DNA of 64,000 nucleotides, taken from assembly GCA_030386875.1 (NCBI GenBank), contig CM059576.1:15876058-15940057 (forward strand). The letters are read 5' to 3'. Position 1 is the first letter of the stretch. Every line of letters begins with the position of its first letter. The notes below the pieces were generated by a model. It did not search any database, was not told where the DNA came from, and saw nothing but the letters and a program-made list of their open reading frames with translations. This document shows positions 22,717 through 33,267 of this stretch, piece after piece. The position numbers and the translations under genes are program-made. The DNA comes from Morinoia aosen (Eukaryota; Arthropoda; Malacostraca; Amphipoda; Talitridae).

Positions 22717-24083
22717 GTGAGGAAGAACTTTTCCCGATTATTACTGGCCAGTATTCTCAGGAAAAAACTACATTACATAAAAAATTGCTATTAAAAGTAA
22801 CCGTTCACTTGGTAACCATGAATTTTAGAGACAAAGTTGTGCACTTGAGTACACATTATTATTCTAATCTGAAGCAAATGCGCTCAACTGTTCGAAACAA
22901 AATAGAAAAATAAATGAAAAATACCACAGGAAGCACAAATTAAAAATTGCACAATATAAATTTGAAAAGCACTTTCTGTCTTCATAGCCGGTTAATACCT
23001 AAATAAAGAGCAAAAATTTAATAAAGTATTCATGCAATATCTCCTACATGCAACAGTGCCTGTCATGACCACAATGTTTTGGATAAAGATTCCTACACAA
23101 ATTTTACTGTCAACATTTTTTTTTGGAACACAAAATTAACTTGATTATTTTTCTCAAGTTTATAAGCAACTTCAATTGTATTAAACATATTTTCTCTGAA
23201 TAACAGAGTGGCTGAAGTGATTTCTCACACTAGCAAAACAACCAAAAAATTTTCATTCATTGGTCTCACACACAGTGCAAGAAAGACGTATAGAAATCAG
23301 AAATCTGACTCTTCAAGTAATTAATACGGTTTCACGTGTCGTAAGAGTTCCACCCAGACATCTTTTTATCAAAAATTTGGTAGCATATGTTTGAAGAAGT
23401 TGAGATGGCAAAAGAAAATTCAAAGCATCTTGAAACGATCACTGGTGTAAACCAGTTAAAATGCGTCATATTAGTCAACTCACCGAGGCACAATGCAATT
23501 AAGAAAGGGCTCCATGACACGGGATACAAGAAGCATGCTGAAAATAGCTTCAGTATAGTAATCAAGGGACCATAGCTTACTCACCACTAGCTGTGGTTGG
23601 TGAACGGGAATTAAGTGGGGTCACATCGAGAATTACAAAACAAGACTTCAATACAATACCAGCAGTCAAAGATACAATCACTCTACGTCAGGTACAATTT
23701 AATAAAATAAGATGTATAACACTAACCACCAATAAGCAATCAAATACACAATAAATCTCAACTTCATAGAATTGAAACTCGAGAATAATGGAGTGTGCAG
23801 AGAAACTACTTTCTGGAACCAGAGTAAAACATCGCTCAACAGCAGATGAAATGGTTTAGCAATGAATTGAGCGTATCTAAAGTGAGACGCTCTAAATCAC
23901 TCATAAAGCAATTGGAATATAAATCCACTGAATGACAATTTTTGTAAATTAGGTCAGAAATGCTCAAAAAAAATAAGAGGTGAAAGCAGTAATAATGATA
24001 TAAATTTCACAAAATAGTGTTCTAGAACAGGTAAAAACAGACAACATAAGAAGTTAATTCAAATTTTCTTTGGAATCACAAAT
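22717..24083. other. Intron sequence of the zinc-finger gene (minus)
   Basis: AT-rich with no supported exon, RNA gene or transposon remnant. The short open frames on both strands lack motifs. Confidence 0.5.
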
Positions 24084-24084
24084 A

Positions 24085-24385
24085 CTCCACTGAAATCGAA
24101 GAGAAGCATTCAAGAAGAAAGTGAGTAATCTATTGGAAGCATTCAAGAGGGGAAGTAACCAATCGGAAGCATTGAAGAGAAGAGTAAGCAATCCACAGGA
24201 TGCACTCAAGAAGAGAGGCAAGAACCAATCAGGAGCACCAAAGAAAGTAAAGAAGTGATCGGATGCACTGAAGAGAGTAAGAAACCAATTGGAAGCACTC
24301 AAGAGAAGAGTAAGCAACCAATTAGAAACACTGAAAAGGATAGTTAGCAACCAATTAGAAGCACTCAAGAGGAGAGCAAACTATA
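24085..24385. repeat. Minisatellite, about 33-bp unit, diverged
   Basis: Around nine units of the general form gaagcactcaagagaagagtaagcaaccaatt are arrayed head to tail. Units vary in sequence and length. The same unit recurs at 38615-38755, next to the donor site of the middle zinc-finger exon. The array creates a spurious hydrophobic open frame on the minus strand. Confidence 0.8.
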
Positions 24386-24789
24386 AGAAATACAGTGCAC
24401 TCACCTCCATAATAAAAATCATCTAGACCTCGTTTCACCTCACACTTGAGGTTTGGAGCACAGAGGGAGGTGAGATCGTGAACTTTTTCCTAGATTCAAG
24501 CATTATTATTATTATTATTGTTGTTACTATTATCATCCATGCCTTTGCTTCTGAAAGTCACCCAGTGTTACCTATGCCAGCGGAAAATACTTTTGGTGCA
24601 ACGGACGGGTGTTGTGAAGTTCTGTTGGGGCTGCCATCAAGGCCCACTGTTTAGCATGAGGATGAACGTTTTTGTTGCTATTGTGCTGTCTTCACTTTTC
24701 TCCTTTACTTGCATTTCTATCTTTGTGACACTTTGTTTTCCTTTGGGTGTTTTTAATTATTAAAGTTTCCCCTAGTAATTATTAACCTA
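24386..24789. other. Intron sequence with an (att)n microsatellite
   Basis: An (att)n run lies near 24503-24522. On the minus strand a stretch ending TATGGAG before gtgagt (about 24396-24480) looks exon-like but does not fit the phase of the gene. No other signal was seen. Confidence 0.4.
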
Positions 24790-24826
24790 CCTTAGCTGTC
24801 CTCCTCGAGAGGCGATTATTAACTTA
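24790..24826. repeat. Left flank of a 37-bp tandem array, ending in TTA
   Basis: One unit (gctgtcctcctcgagaggcg plus attattaactta) lies here. The array continues on the far side of the large transposon at 37663-37775. The TTA at 24824-24826 is one half of the target-site duplication. Confidence 0.75.
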
Positions 24827-25009
24827 AGGGGCTTTCACACGATCAGTTTTCCAGTCACTCACACTCACGGACTCTGGTCAAAACACTTGCTTTCACACGT
24901 CGTACGTTCTCTTGACTGAAATGGTGCGTCGCTGGCAAGCTCGGCAGTGCTTCACTATGCTTTGTCGGGAGAGGTTCGTCGTAGTCAAAGTAGGCTTACT
25001 CATTAGCTT

Positions 25010-25130
25010 TGCAGTCAAAAAGAAGAAACACTGTAAATAGTGGGTAAAAAATTGGCTGGCTGAAACATCCAGAAAATGGAAGTTATAACCGGATTTGCAG
25101 AGTTAGGGCTAAATATCCAAATTTTGTTCA
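25010..25130 (+). pseudogene. Possible Harbinger transposase N-terminus
   Basis: Two overlapping frames read KKKKHCK-stop-WVKNWL and then ENGSYNRIC ... YPNFVH. These resemble the start of Harbinger transposases (a basic run, 'WVrpwL', then 'GsYntL' and 'F.nyfRMs'). The match is short and frameshifted, and rests partly on the location inside Harbinger-type ends. Confidence 0.35.
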
Positions 25131-25449
25131 CTAATTAATTTGCGCATCCCTCCTTCCGTTTTTAGCATTTGTGAGTAGTAGTAGTAGTAAGAACATCAAT
25201 TTGCTAGCGCTTCAGTGCCTGCACTATGTCGCGCCGAAGGTCTCACAATTCAGGTTGTCTCCGCGTCTCAAATTTCGAGGTCTCACTACCACAAACATTG
25301 CAACGCAAGTCACAGCAACTATTAAACAAAGACGCGACAGCCACGAGCGTGATCTGAACAACACTTGATTTCATTGGTGGCAGCAGTAGCAGCAGCAGCA
25401 GCAGCATCAACAGTAATGAAAGAGCTGCTAGTTCAACACCATACTCCTC
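25131..25449. other. Harbinger interior with (agt)n and (cag)n microsatellites
   Basis: Short trinucleotide runs lie near 25172-25190 and 25380-25408. No gene was recognised. Confidence 0.4.
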
Positions 25450-25732
25450 ATGCGTAGGGTTTAATCAGTTCATATAATCATCCTAAGGTACATGCACAGT
25501 TTGCACTTTGAGCAGCAGCCTAACCCCCTAATGGGGGTCTCAGCTGCCCATTCAATTATGGCCGGGCGCCTTACCCGCGCTGAAACCCCCAGGGGCATTG
25601 CGCAGCGCGCCCGGCCATTTTACGGTTCAGTGTTTACATCGCATTACCATGCGTAGAATCTTCAGGCTAGATTTTTGAAGACAGATTACATGCTCAAAGA
25701 AACGACTGCAGCGCTGTCACATTGTAAGTTGA

Positions 25733-26512
25733 TCACTCAGCTTCCCCAAGTATTCCGGTCAAAACATCCTGTGCACGACCGCGAAGGTGCGGAAAATGCA
25801 GATTCCTGGCAACAGCATACAGGGGACACTCCGCGAGGAAGTGCTTTACAGTCAAAGGCACACGACACCGTTCGCACTGCGGCTGTGGTAGCCGCTCCAT
25901 CAGGTGGCCGTGTGTTAGCCGCGTATGGCCAATACGAAGGCGACAAAGCATCACCTCTAACCGGCGACTACGACAACTGGACGATATCCACTCACGTATA
26001 GTGGGTTTAATGCTTCTTAATTTATTACTATCGTTAGCAGCGTTGTCCCATTCCTGCTGCCATCGTTCTCTCACTGCCGCTTTGATCCGAGGGTAATAAT
26101 CCCGGAAAGGAACCATCAGATTTAGAGTCTCTTCGTTTGCCTCTGCGGCCCGTTTAGCCTCCTGGTCAGCTCTCTCATTGCCAGACACTCCTACGTGGCC
26201 GGACACCCAGCACAACGTCACAGATTTACGCTCACGTGTTAAATCTATTAAGTTCATGACGATCTCACCAACGAGCAGATGGGTACTATTATGCTCTCGA
26301 GTGGCCTCCACCACACTTTTTGAATCCACAAAAATGGCAAAAGTTTCATGCTCACAATGTTTAATTAGTTGAAGGGCCTCCAGCACACCGTAAAGTTCCG
26401 CAGTGAAAATGGACGACTCTGGGAGCAATCTCTTAGCGCTCACCATCTCCCCCGACACAGCGGCACACCCTACAGCGTCTCCCACCTTTGAGCCGTCGGT
26501 ATAGAACTTCAT
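25733..26512 (-). CDS. LINE ORF2 C-terminus: RNase H domain and Cys/His tail
   Basis: The reading frame shows the RNase H residues in order: YTDGSKVGD (first Asp), FTAELYGVLEAL (Glu), VDSKSVVEA (second Asp), and WVSGHVGVSGNERADQEAK (His and final Asp). A tail CERCRVPLTVKHFLAECP follows. The domain removes the RNA strand during retrotransposition. It is in a different frame from the upstream RT part (26509-27666), with the junction at about 26510, so one frameshift separates them. The four catalytic residues are all retained. Confidence 0.85.
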   Translation of the reverse strand: MKFYTDGSKVGDAVGCAAVSGEMVSAKRLLPESSIFTAELYGVLEALQLIKHCEHETFAIFVDSKSVVEATREHNSTHLLVGEIVMNLIDLTRERKSVTLCWVSGHVGVSGNERADQEAKRAAEANEETLNLMVPFRDYYPRIKAAVRERWQQEWDNAANDSNKLRSIKPTIREWISSSCRSRRLEVMLCRLRIGHTRLTHGHLMERLPQPQCERCRVPLTVKHFLAECPLYAVARNLHFPHLRGRAQDVLTGILGEAE

Positions 26513-27666
26513 CGCAAGGGCATGTTTTCGGCAATATGGTCCAAAAAGATCCCCTTTAGTAGGTGGGTAGGCATAGAATCCTTCTTAGGCATTTGACATC
26601 CCGGACAAAAACTCCCGATTGGGACACGCCACGTGGGAAAACTTTCCAAGAACACTGGTTGTATTTTCATTGGCCTCAGCTGCATTGCAACCACGACTGC
26701 CGAATAATCTTCCGATGAGGGCAGAAAGTAAGGGAAAGGCAGATGTCGGCCTAGTGGCGCATGCACGCTGGTCCATGCGGGAGACAAGGGGACTTGTTCC
26801 AATCGTGCCAAGTACTGAAGGGTCAGCTGCACACGGCGGTGCCGTAAAGGAGGTTCACCGCTCTCCACACATAAGCTGCTGGAAGGGGACGACCTAAACG
26901 CGCTAGTGCAGATTCTGATAGCAGCATGATGCACAGGGTCCAGCTTCGAAAGTGAAGTCGCTTTAGCATATTGATACACTATGCAGCCGTAGTCGATCTT
27001 GCTTCTAATAAGAGTACGATATAGTCTCAGTAGGGTCATCCTGTCAGCCCCCCACGTCAGGCCGGCCAGGCTTTTTAGCAAGTTCAGCCTTCTGACGCAG
27101 TCAGCCTTGAGGGTAGCTAGGTAGGGCTTCCAAGAGAGCCTGTCATCAAGCGTCACCCCCAGAAACTTGGCGCTGTGTGAAAATCTCATTTGTCTTCCCT
27201 GCAGTGTGAGCTGTGGGGGATCACTACGGCCACGGCCCTGGAAGTAAAGTCCAACTGTTTTTTCCGGTGAAAAGTTGAAGCCATGTTCCTGAGCCCACTT
27301 ATTAGCGTTATTGATGGCTAATTGCATTCTTCGCGTCAGAGCTGGAAGGTGTGTTGATGAAGAGTATACCATAAAGTCGTCCACATATAAGGAGGCCATC
27401 GTTCCGGGAGGCAAGGTGGAGGTGATACCATTTAAGGCGACACTAAACAGGGTGCAGCTCATAACACTGCCCTGAGGTAAACCTTCACACTGCAACTGCG
27501 AGGAAGAGAGGGTGTCGCCGACCTTAATGCGGAAAGTTCTTTCATTAAGAAATTCTTGAATATACAGGGCCATGTTACCACGGAGTCCATACTCATGTAG
27601 TGTCTTAAGTATTCCATATCTCCACACGGTGTCAAAGGCTTTATGCATATCAAAGAAAAGACACAT
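26509..27666 (-). CDS. LINE ORF2 reverse transcriptase
   Basis: 385 open residues begin within RT motif A (FFDMHKAFDTVW). They continue with GLPQGSVMSCTLFSVALN (motif B), SLYVDDFMVY (catalytic YVDD, about 27380), SPEKTVGLYF, and SHSAKFLGVTLDDRLSW (motif D/E region), then a thumb with LLRLYRTLIRSKIDYGCIVY. The upstream part of the RT lies in another frame (27667-27960). The protein synthesises cDNA at the target nick in active copies. Strong motif conservation suggests a recently active family. Confidence 0.9.
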   Translation of the reverse strand: MCLFFDMHKAFDTVWRYGILKTLHEYGLRGNMALYIQEFLNERTFRIKVGDTLSSSQLQCEGLPQGSVMSCTLFSVALNGITSTLPPGTMASLYVDDFMVYSSSTHLPALTRRMQLAINNANKWAQEHGFNFSPEKTVGLYFQGRGRSDPPQLTLQGRQMRFSHSAKFLGVTLDDRLSWKPYLATLKADCVRRLNLLKSLAGLTWGADRMTLLRLYRTLIRSKIDYGCIVYQYAKATSLSKLDPVHHAAIRICTSAFRSSPSSSLCVESGEPPLRHRRVQLTLQYLARLEQVPLSPAWTSVHAPLGRHLPFPYFLPSSEDYSAVVVAMQLRPMKIQPVFLESFPTWRVPIGSFCPGCQMPKKDSMPTHLLKGIFLDHIAENMPLR

Positions 27667-28757
27667 GGTTCGGCGACGCTCGGCAAGGTTGGCTACCAGG
27701 TGGTTATGTAAGCGGAGCAGAGCGTCTGTGGTCCCTCGAAGCTGCCGACTGCCAAATTGGACGGGGTTCAGTAGCTACTCCGCATCCAACCATCTGATGA
27801 GTCGCGCATTGACCATTTTCTCCATCAATTTTCCAAGGCAGCTAGTTAGGGCAATGGGTCGGTAGTTGTCAGGGTTGGATAAAGGTTTGTTTGGTTTTCG
27901 AAAGCCATGATTAATGATGTACGCCGTTGTTGAAGATATGTATGCGTGATCCAGATTTTATTGAAAATATATAGCAAGAATTTAATGGCTGTAGTATGCA
28001 TCTTCTTCAACATCCGGTAGTGGATACCATCTGGTCCGGGAGCGGTATTTTTACATTTCTTCAGGGCGTTGTAAAATTCAACCATTGTAAGGGGGTCATT
28101 ATAAGAGTAGATGGAGTTTGTTGAGAAGTCCAGCTGCTGCTGCTCCTGTTGCTGTTTCAACACTGTAAAGGCAGGAGAGTAAAGTCGTCCGCCACTGACA
28201 CTATAAAAGCTTCGGGCCAGTGCCTCCGCCACGCACTCCGGGTCTGAGGTGAGGACACCATTAACATCTAGGCACGGCTGTCTATAACTGCATTTTCCCC
28301 TCATTTTATTTACTCGCTGCCATACCTTGGCCATAGGAGTATCGCTGTTGAGAGTGGAGACGTATTTCTGCCACGATACTTTACGGGCGACGTCTTTTGT
28401 AAACTGAGCTCGCGCTCTAGCCCGATTGTATGCGATCTTGTCGGCTAGTTCCTTTGTTCTTTGGTATCGCCGCAATGCACGTTTCCTCTCGATATTAGCG
28501 GCCTGGCAGTCATTGTTCCACCACGGGACGCGGTGCACTGGGCAACCGCCTTTAGACCTTGGAATGGTACTGTGGGCAGCTTCGTGCATTGCACTCACAA
28601 AGCTGTCAACCAATTCATCTACGCCATGAGCTTCATTTGGGTCCTCCATCGTCGTTAGCGCTCCAAAGTTTCTCCAGTTGGCTTTTTTGAAGTTAAACCT
28701 TGGTTCTATCAGCATCTGCTGGTTTTGGACCGAGTGCATTAAGACGGGGTAATGATC
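27667..28757 (-). pseudogene. LINE ORF2: end of endonuclease, linker and start of RT
   Basis: The frame from 28757 down begins with DHYPVLM, the end of the endonuclease Ser-Asp-His block. It then has the linker WWNNDCQAANIERKRALRRY, KVWQRVNKMRGK, and the RT start NTAPGPDGIHYRMLKKM (about 28010). A frameshift near 27900-27960 and a TAG near 27777 follow. The other side of the Ser-Asp-His block lies at 31056, beyond the LTR insertion. Confidence 0.8.
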
Positions 28758-28758
28758 A

Positions 28759-29193
28759 TGTAGTATATCAATATAGGCCTTTCAGGCATGATGTCCTTAT
28801 CACACTTGGTGTGGGATATCGCGGCACCGGCGGAAGCGTCTTAACCGCAAGACGGAGCCGACGGAAGCGCTTGTTGCGGATTGCCCTATGTCTATATCGT
28901 ACTTGGGTTCAGATGGGTCGGAAGCGCCCTGACCGCACGCGCCGGAAACCGTGCCTTGGGAGCGCATCGCATTGGTATGCACCGGAAGAGCATTGTTTAA
29001 CTTCCGAGCGCTATAGCTTATAAGCAGTGTCGGTGTATGGATGATTCAGTACAAGAATAGGAACCTAGCTAAGAGTTTCCTTTTCATACCCCTGAAGTTA
29101 AGGCTTCAGATTCGGTAGTTACAGCTACCGATACTGTAGTTTGCAGCTACAGTTAATAAACATCGCATCGTGATGAAAAACCAAGATACAACA
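28759..29193 (+). repeat. 5' LTR of the short LTR element
   Basis: It pairs with 30618-31050. It contains a possible polyadenylation signal (aataaac near 29155) and starts TG and ends CA. Confidence 0.9.
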
Positions 29194-29194
29194 A

Positions 29195-30050
29195 ATGGCG
29201 ACGAAGATTTCGAATCTCCTAAGTAAATTTGATCGTTACAAGTGCTCTGAAATTAAGATGGCGCATTCTACAGTTTGCTGTCCTGCATTCGACGTTGGAG
29301 TGGAAACAGTGAGTAATATCTACAACGATTCAAGTACAGTGTGCAGACGTTCTTCAGAATGCGGGAAACAATGGTGGTAACAAAGCTAGTATTATAGTTG
29401 AAGCTTCGCCTGTAAACGTCATTACTGATCTACAACGAAGAATTTAACCTACGTTACTCACTGATGCTTCATATGAGGAACTTGAAGGAAAGTTAATACA
29501 ACAATTTAAAATCAAGAAATCCACTGTTGGCGCATCTGTTACATTTCTAAACAGAGAGCAAAGTGTTAATGAATCCATACAAAGTTATGCTAAAACATTA
29601 AATGACTTAGATCTTCGTGCAACTACGGAAATTGCGGTCGCGATCGTCTCTTGAGAGATGCTCTTGTGGCTGGTCTACATCCAGCGCAAATTCTCAGCGT
29701 GGTTCTACAGAAGTGTGACAGCAAGTCCTTCAACGAAAGCGTTGAACATGCAAAACTCATTGAACAGTAAAGCTTCGACGCTCCAGATATTATTCGTGAG
29801 GATTCACCTTCATCGTTTTTCACTACAGAAAAACTACAGCCGAATTACATATGCATTCGCTGCGGAACTAGGCAGAAGCACCTTACAAAGAATTGCTATG
29901 CCCTAAAATTAAATTAATAAAATGCAAAAAATGTGGAAAATAGGCCACATTTCTAAAGTTGCAATTTACGACTGCAGCACGACCTCTTCCTGTTAAGCCT
30001 ACACGAAGGGGACCTACACAAGAAGAATTTGACGCAGCTCGCACTTACAT
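29195..30050 (+). pseudogene. Decayed gag of the short LTR element
   Basis: It opens at ATG 29195 (MATKISNLLSKFDRYK) just after the LTR. Later pieces read YEELEGKLIQQFKIKKSTVG, NESIQSYAKTLNDL and LLRDALVAGLHPAQILSVVL, which match a retrotransposon gag core. Two zinc-knuckle-like parts follow (CIRCGTRQKHLTKNC and KCKKCGK). At least five stops or frameshifts interrupt it. No protease, RT or integrase frame follows, so the element would need helper proteins. Confidence 0.65.
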
Positions 30051-30617
30051 AGTGCAGCTGGAAAGGAGCGGTTCTCAGTGCAACGTCGGAAGAGAAGATG
30101 TGTCAATGAAGAGTTCAAGTACGCCTCTAGAGCGGAAGAATGAAGTTATTCTACAAAAGCCTAGAACGATACTTGTGACGGTAACTATGTTCATAATTTC
30201 TCTGATGTACAAACAAATTACGCGTTATTTCAGTCACATTGTATTCCTCAAAGTGTCACAAAACTTACTCCCTCTGTTGCGCTCAACAATTGTTACTTCC
30301 AGAGATAGAGTCAATCCTAAATATTCTGTGTCCAGGGCTAAAACCTATGTATGTGACTCAATTCTCTGATGATCTGTTTAATCATTCTTACTTGACATCT
30401 GATTCACAGTCTAACCGTGTTGACTGATGCAGTTCCTGTATTTTGTAAAGCACGCCGTGTTATAGTAAGACTAAAAGACTCCTGCTTTGACACCGGTCAG
30501 CAGTTCACATGTACAAAATGAACCTAGTAGATCAAGTAGAGTAACTAAACCTGTAATGCGAATAGGTTGCTGAGTCTTCCTTCCTTGTGTTAAATATTCA
30601 TCTAAAGGGAGGGAAAT
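30051..30617 (+). other. LTR element interior beyond gag
   Basis: No pol motif could be recognised. It ends in the polypurine tract just before the 3' LTR. Confidence 0.5.
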
Positions 30618-31050
30618 TGTAGTATCTCAATATAGGCCTTTCAGGCATGATGTCCTTATCACACTTGGTTTGGGATATCGCGGCACCGGCGGAAGCGTCT
30701 TAACCGCAAGACGGAGCCGACGGAAGCGCTTGTTGCGGATTGCCCTATGTCTATATCGTACTTGGGTTCAGATGGGTCGGAAGCGCCTTGACCGCACGCG
30801 CCGGAAACCGTGCCTTGGGAGCGCATCGCATTGGTATGCACCGGAAGAGCATTGTTTAACTTCCGAGCGCTATAGCTTATGAGCAGTGTCGGTGTATGGA
30901 TGATTCAGTACAAGAATAGGAACCTAGCTAAGAGTTTCCTTTTCATACTCCTGAAGTTAAGGCTTCAGATACGGTAGTTACAGCTACCGATACTGTAGTT
31001 TGCAGCTAGTTAATAAACATCGCATCGTGATGAAAAACCACGATACAACA
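30618..31050 (+). repeat. 3' LTR of the short LTR element
   Basis: Nearly identical to 28759-29193, with a 2-base length difference near its end and a handful of substitutions. Confidence 0.9.
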
Positions 31051-31070
31051 AATCACTACCATGTGCATCG

Positions 31071-31673
31071 CTACTCACGGACCACTGGAATTCGGAAAGG
31101 ATGTCGGAAGTGCAAAGACTCAGGTCGATGGCGGAGGAAGTCCCAGTCTGCACGTGAAAATGCGTGGGGGGCTCCGGTGTTCAGAAGACAAAAATCAGAA
31201 GCAACGATGAAGTCCTCCACGATTTCACCGCGACGATCGCTCCGGACGTTTCCCCAAAGTATGTGCTTGGCATTGACGTCTTCCAGGATCAAGGCCGACC
31301 TCGTGAGTTGATTGCTCAAGAGGCTGAGATCTTGCAAGGCTAAGGGTTCGCCTGGTGGTATGTAGATGTTACATACTGCTATCATATGTTTCCCAATGTG
31401 GACACGGAAGGCGATAGCCTGCAGCCTGGTGTTGACTGCAATTCTGCTGTAGCCAACGTCTCTCCGCACAAGCACCGCCAGTCCCGTTCCAGGTACCGGG
31501 TTGGGCACTGGGGAGAACTCTATATTATAGTTGCTTGGAGGCCTTGGGGTAACGTTCCCCAGCAGTGTTTCCTGCAGACAAACACAACTGGGCTGGTGCT
31601 CTTCCAGAAGTGCTCTCAAGTCTCCGTAATTCCGTCTGTAGCCACGTATATTCCATTGTAAGAAGGTGTTCAT
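31071..31673 (-). CDS. LINE ORF2 N-terminus: AP-type endonuclease
   Basis: It starts at ATG 31673, overlapping the ORF1 stop. Blocks: MNTFLQWNIRGYRRN (Asn of the first motif), CVCLQETLL (catalytic Glu), GTGLAVLVRRDVG, VCNIYIPPGEPL, and LILEDVNAKHILWGN. In the last block the usual Gly-Asp-Phe-Asn reads Glu-Asp-Val-Asn. The final Ser-Asp-His is cut by the LTR element. The domain nicks the target for reverse transcription. A frame change near 31090 ends the open frame early. Confidence 0.85.
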   Translation of the reverse strand: MNTFLQWNIRGYRRNYGDLRALLEEHQPSCVCLQETLLGNVTPRPPSNYNIEFSPVPNPVPGTGLAVLVRRDVGYSRIAVNTRLQAIAFRVHIGKHMIAVCNIYIPPGEPLALQDLSLLSNQLTRSALILEDVNAKHILWGNVRSDRRGEIVEDFIVASDFCLLNTGAPHAFSRADWDFLRHRPESLHFRHPFRIPVVRE

Positions 31674-33267
31674 TTTTTGCCAGTTTTAGATGTTATATAC
31701 GTAGGATTCTTTTCAATTCCCTCACCTGCGGCACACGTCAGTCCGGGTGACGTAGAGACAGGAGGTCGGTCAATCCACGGGTGGACAGGTACCGCCGGAG
31801 GAGGCCCGGTGGGGAGGTTTTTTGGGGGTGGGAAGATTTTTAACAGGTGTGATGCTACTTCTTTTGGGACGGTCGTGACCCGCTCTAAGGAGCGAATGCG
31901 TTGAGTAACAATATTACGCTGCTTTTCACTGTCAATATGGGAGCTATTCTTTTCTTTGCTCGGTAGCGACAAGTCGCGCCCGGATCCCCTTTCCTGCTTG
32001 GGCCCTCGCACGGCAGACCGAGACTCCCTCATAGTGCTGCGTTCATGCTCTGCCCTTCCACCGGTTGTAGCCACTGAATCCCAGACAGGATCCCTCTCTT
32101 GACTCGGGATAGCTTGGCTTTGGTTGTCTACTGTGGTGTCTTCCATAAATATCAGTGTTTTTGGAGTTTTTGTTTGTTTTACATCTTGTGGGGGCGATAT
32201 GTCACTTTTAGTTCTTTTGCGGGAGGTAATAATTGAGGGGATTGTTTGAAAGTCAGATGAATCTTTCTGATGAGTGGTGGAAGCTGGGTCTTTTGAAATT
32301 TCCTCATTAGAGGGTCCTGATTGAGCCAAAGGTTGGGTCACGCGCACTGCAGGCCTCTGGGCCAGACTCTGGCTCCTCAGAGCAGAGGTATCCACAAGGC
32401 TCAAAGGCTCTGGCTCCTGCTCATCTCGCCGTGCTGCCACACTCCGCGAGTGCTGATGCTCAGGTTGCTGATATATTGGCTGAGAATTCAGTCTACGGTG
32501 TTAGCGGCGTTAGCATAAAAAGTGCGGGGAGAAACATACCTGGATGTCACCGTCCTCCTGGCTTCTCCATAGCTAATGCTCTCTTTCACCTGAGTTGCGA
32601 GGATTTCTGCTTCAATCTCATAGTGGGAACATGATGTGGAGCTGGCTGGATGCGCACCCTCACAGTTGGCGCATCTCGCAGGTCGGACACAAGGCGGCTC
32701 ATGTTGCTCCATTGAGCAATTTGCGCACGTGCTTCGCTGGGCGCGGCAGGTTTTGGCGCCGTGTCCGAAGGCCTGGCATTTAAAACAGAGCCTCGGCCTT
32801 GGCACGTACTGGCGCACCAGACATCGCGTCCTCCCGATTGACACAGTATCGGGCAGCCTACAACGATCAAATGTTATGAGGTATGCTGAGTTTGGAGTCA
32901 GCACACCTTTCTCTCTCCTTTTGAAGCTATATATCTCTTTGGCGCCGAATCGCTCCAGCTCCTCCAAGATACGTGCGTCTGTGTACCTTGGGCTGTTCTT
33001 ATACCATATTGTTCTTTTCGTTTGATTGAGGCGTTCATTCGGAGATACTGTTACCTCCACTCCGGCAAGAGACTTTATGGTGGTGATGCAACGGCTCTGG
33101 TGAAGATTCTTGACTTCCACCAATAAACTGCCGTTACGGACTTCATTAATTTTAGCGGGTTCACCCCCGAGTCGGTGACATATTTCTCTGTAGGCTTTCG
33201 CGACATCTACTTCAGCCATTGGGGAGTTATCGTTGGCTTTTATTACAAAGAACTTTTTGTATTCCAC
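31670..33267 (-). pseudogene. LINE ORF1 (gag-like, CCHC) with one frameshift
   Basis: The 5' part (32488-33267, 259 codons) has an RRM-like fold region (FVIKANDNSPMAEVD to ITFDRCRLPDTV), then three zinc knuckles: CFKCQAFGHGAKTC, CANCSMEQHEPPC and CANCEGAHPASSTSC. The 3' part (31670-32440) is in another frame and is Ser/Pro/Gln-rich and low in complexity. The frame change lies near 32440-32490. Such proteins coat the LINE RNA in the cytoplasm. The end of ORF1 overlaps the ORF2 start. Confidence 0.85.

Larger units (their letters stand above)
28759..31050 (+). mobile_element. Short LTR retrotransposon (gag-only derivative)
   Basis: Two direct repeats of about 434 bp (28759-29193 and 30618-31050) begin TGTAGTAT and end ACAACA. 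They differ at only a handful of sites. The 4-5 bp flanks match (gatca 28754-28758, aatca 31051-31055). A purine tract (aaagggagggaaa) precedes the 3' LTR, and the bases after the 5' LTR (tggcgacgaag) resemble a primer-binding site of Gypsy-type elements. The 1.4-kb interior encodes only a decayed gag. It sits in the I-group LINE and splits its endonuclease block exactly at the target duplication. Confidence 0.9.

Noticed and set aside
24054..24368. Hydrophobic 104-codon frame (minus)
   Set aside because: It is only the translation of the 33-bp minisatellite.
24396..24480. Exon-like stretch on the minus strand before gtgagt
   Set aside because: The phase does not fit either neighbouring zinc-finger exon, and the acceptor is weak.
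25520..25610. GC-rich hairpin as a terminator or riboswitch
   Set aside because: It lies in the 3' UTR of the I-group LINE, where a 3' structure recognised by the RT is the simpler reading.
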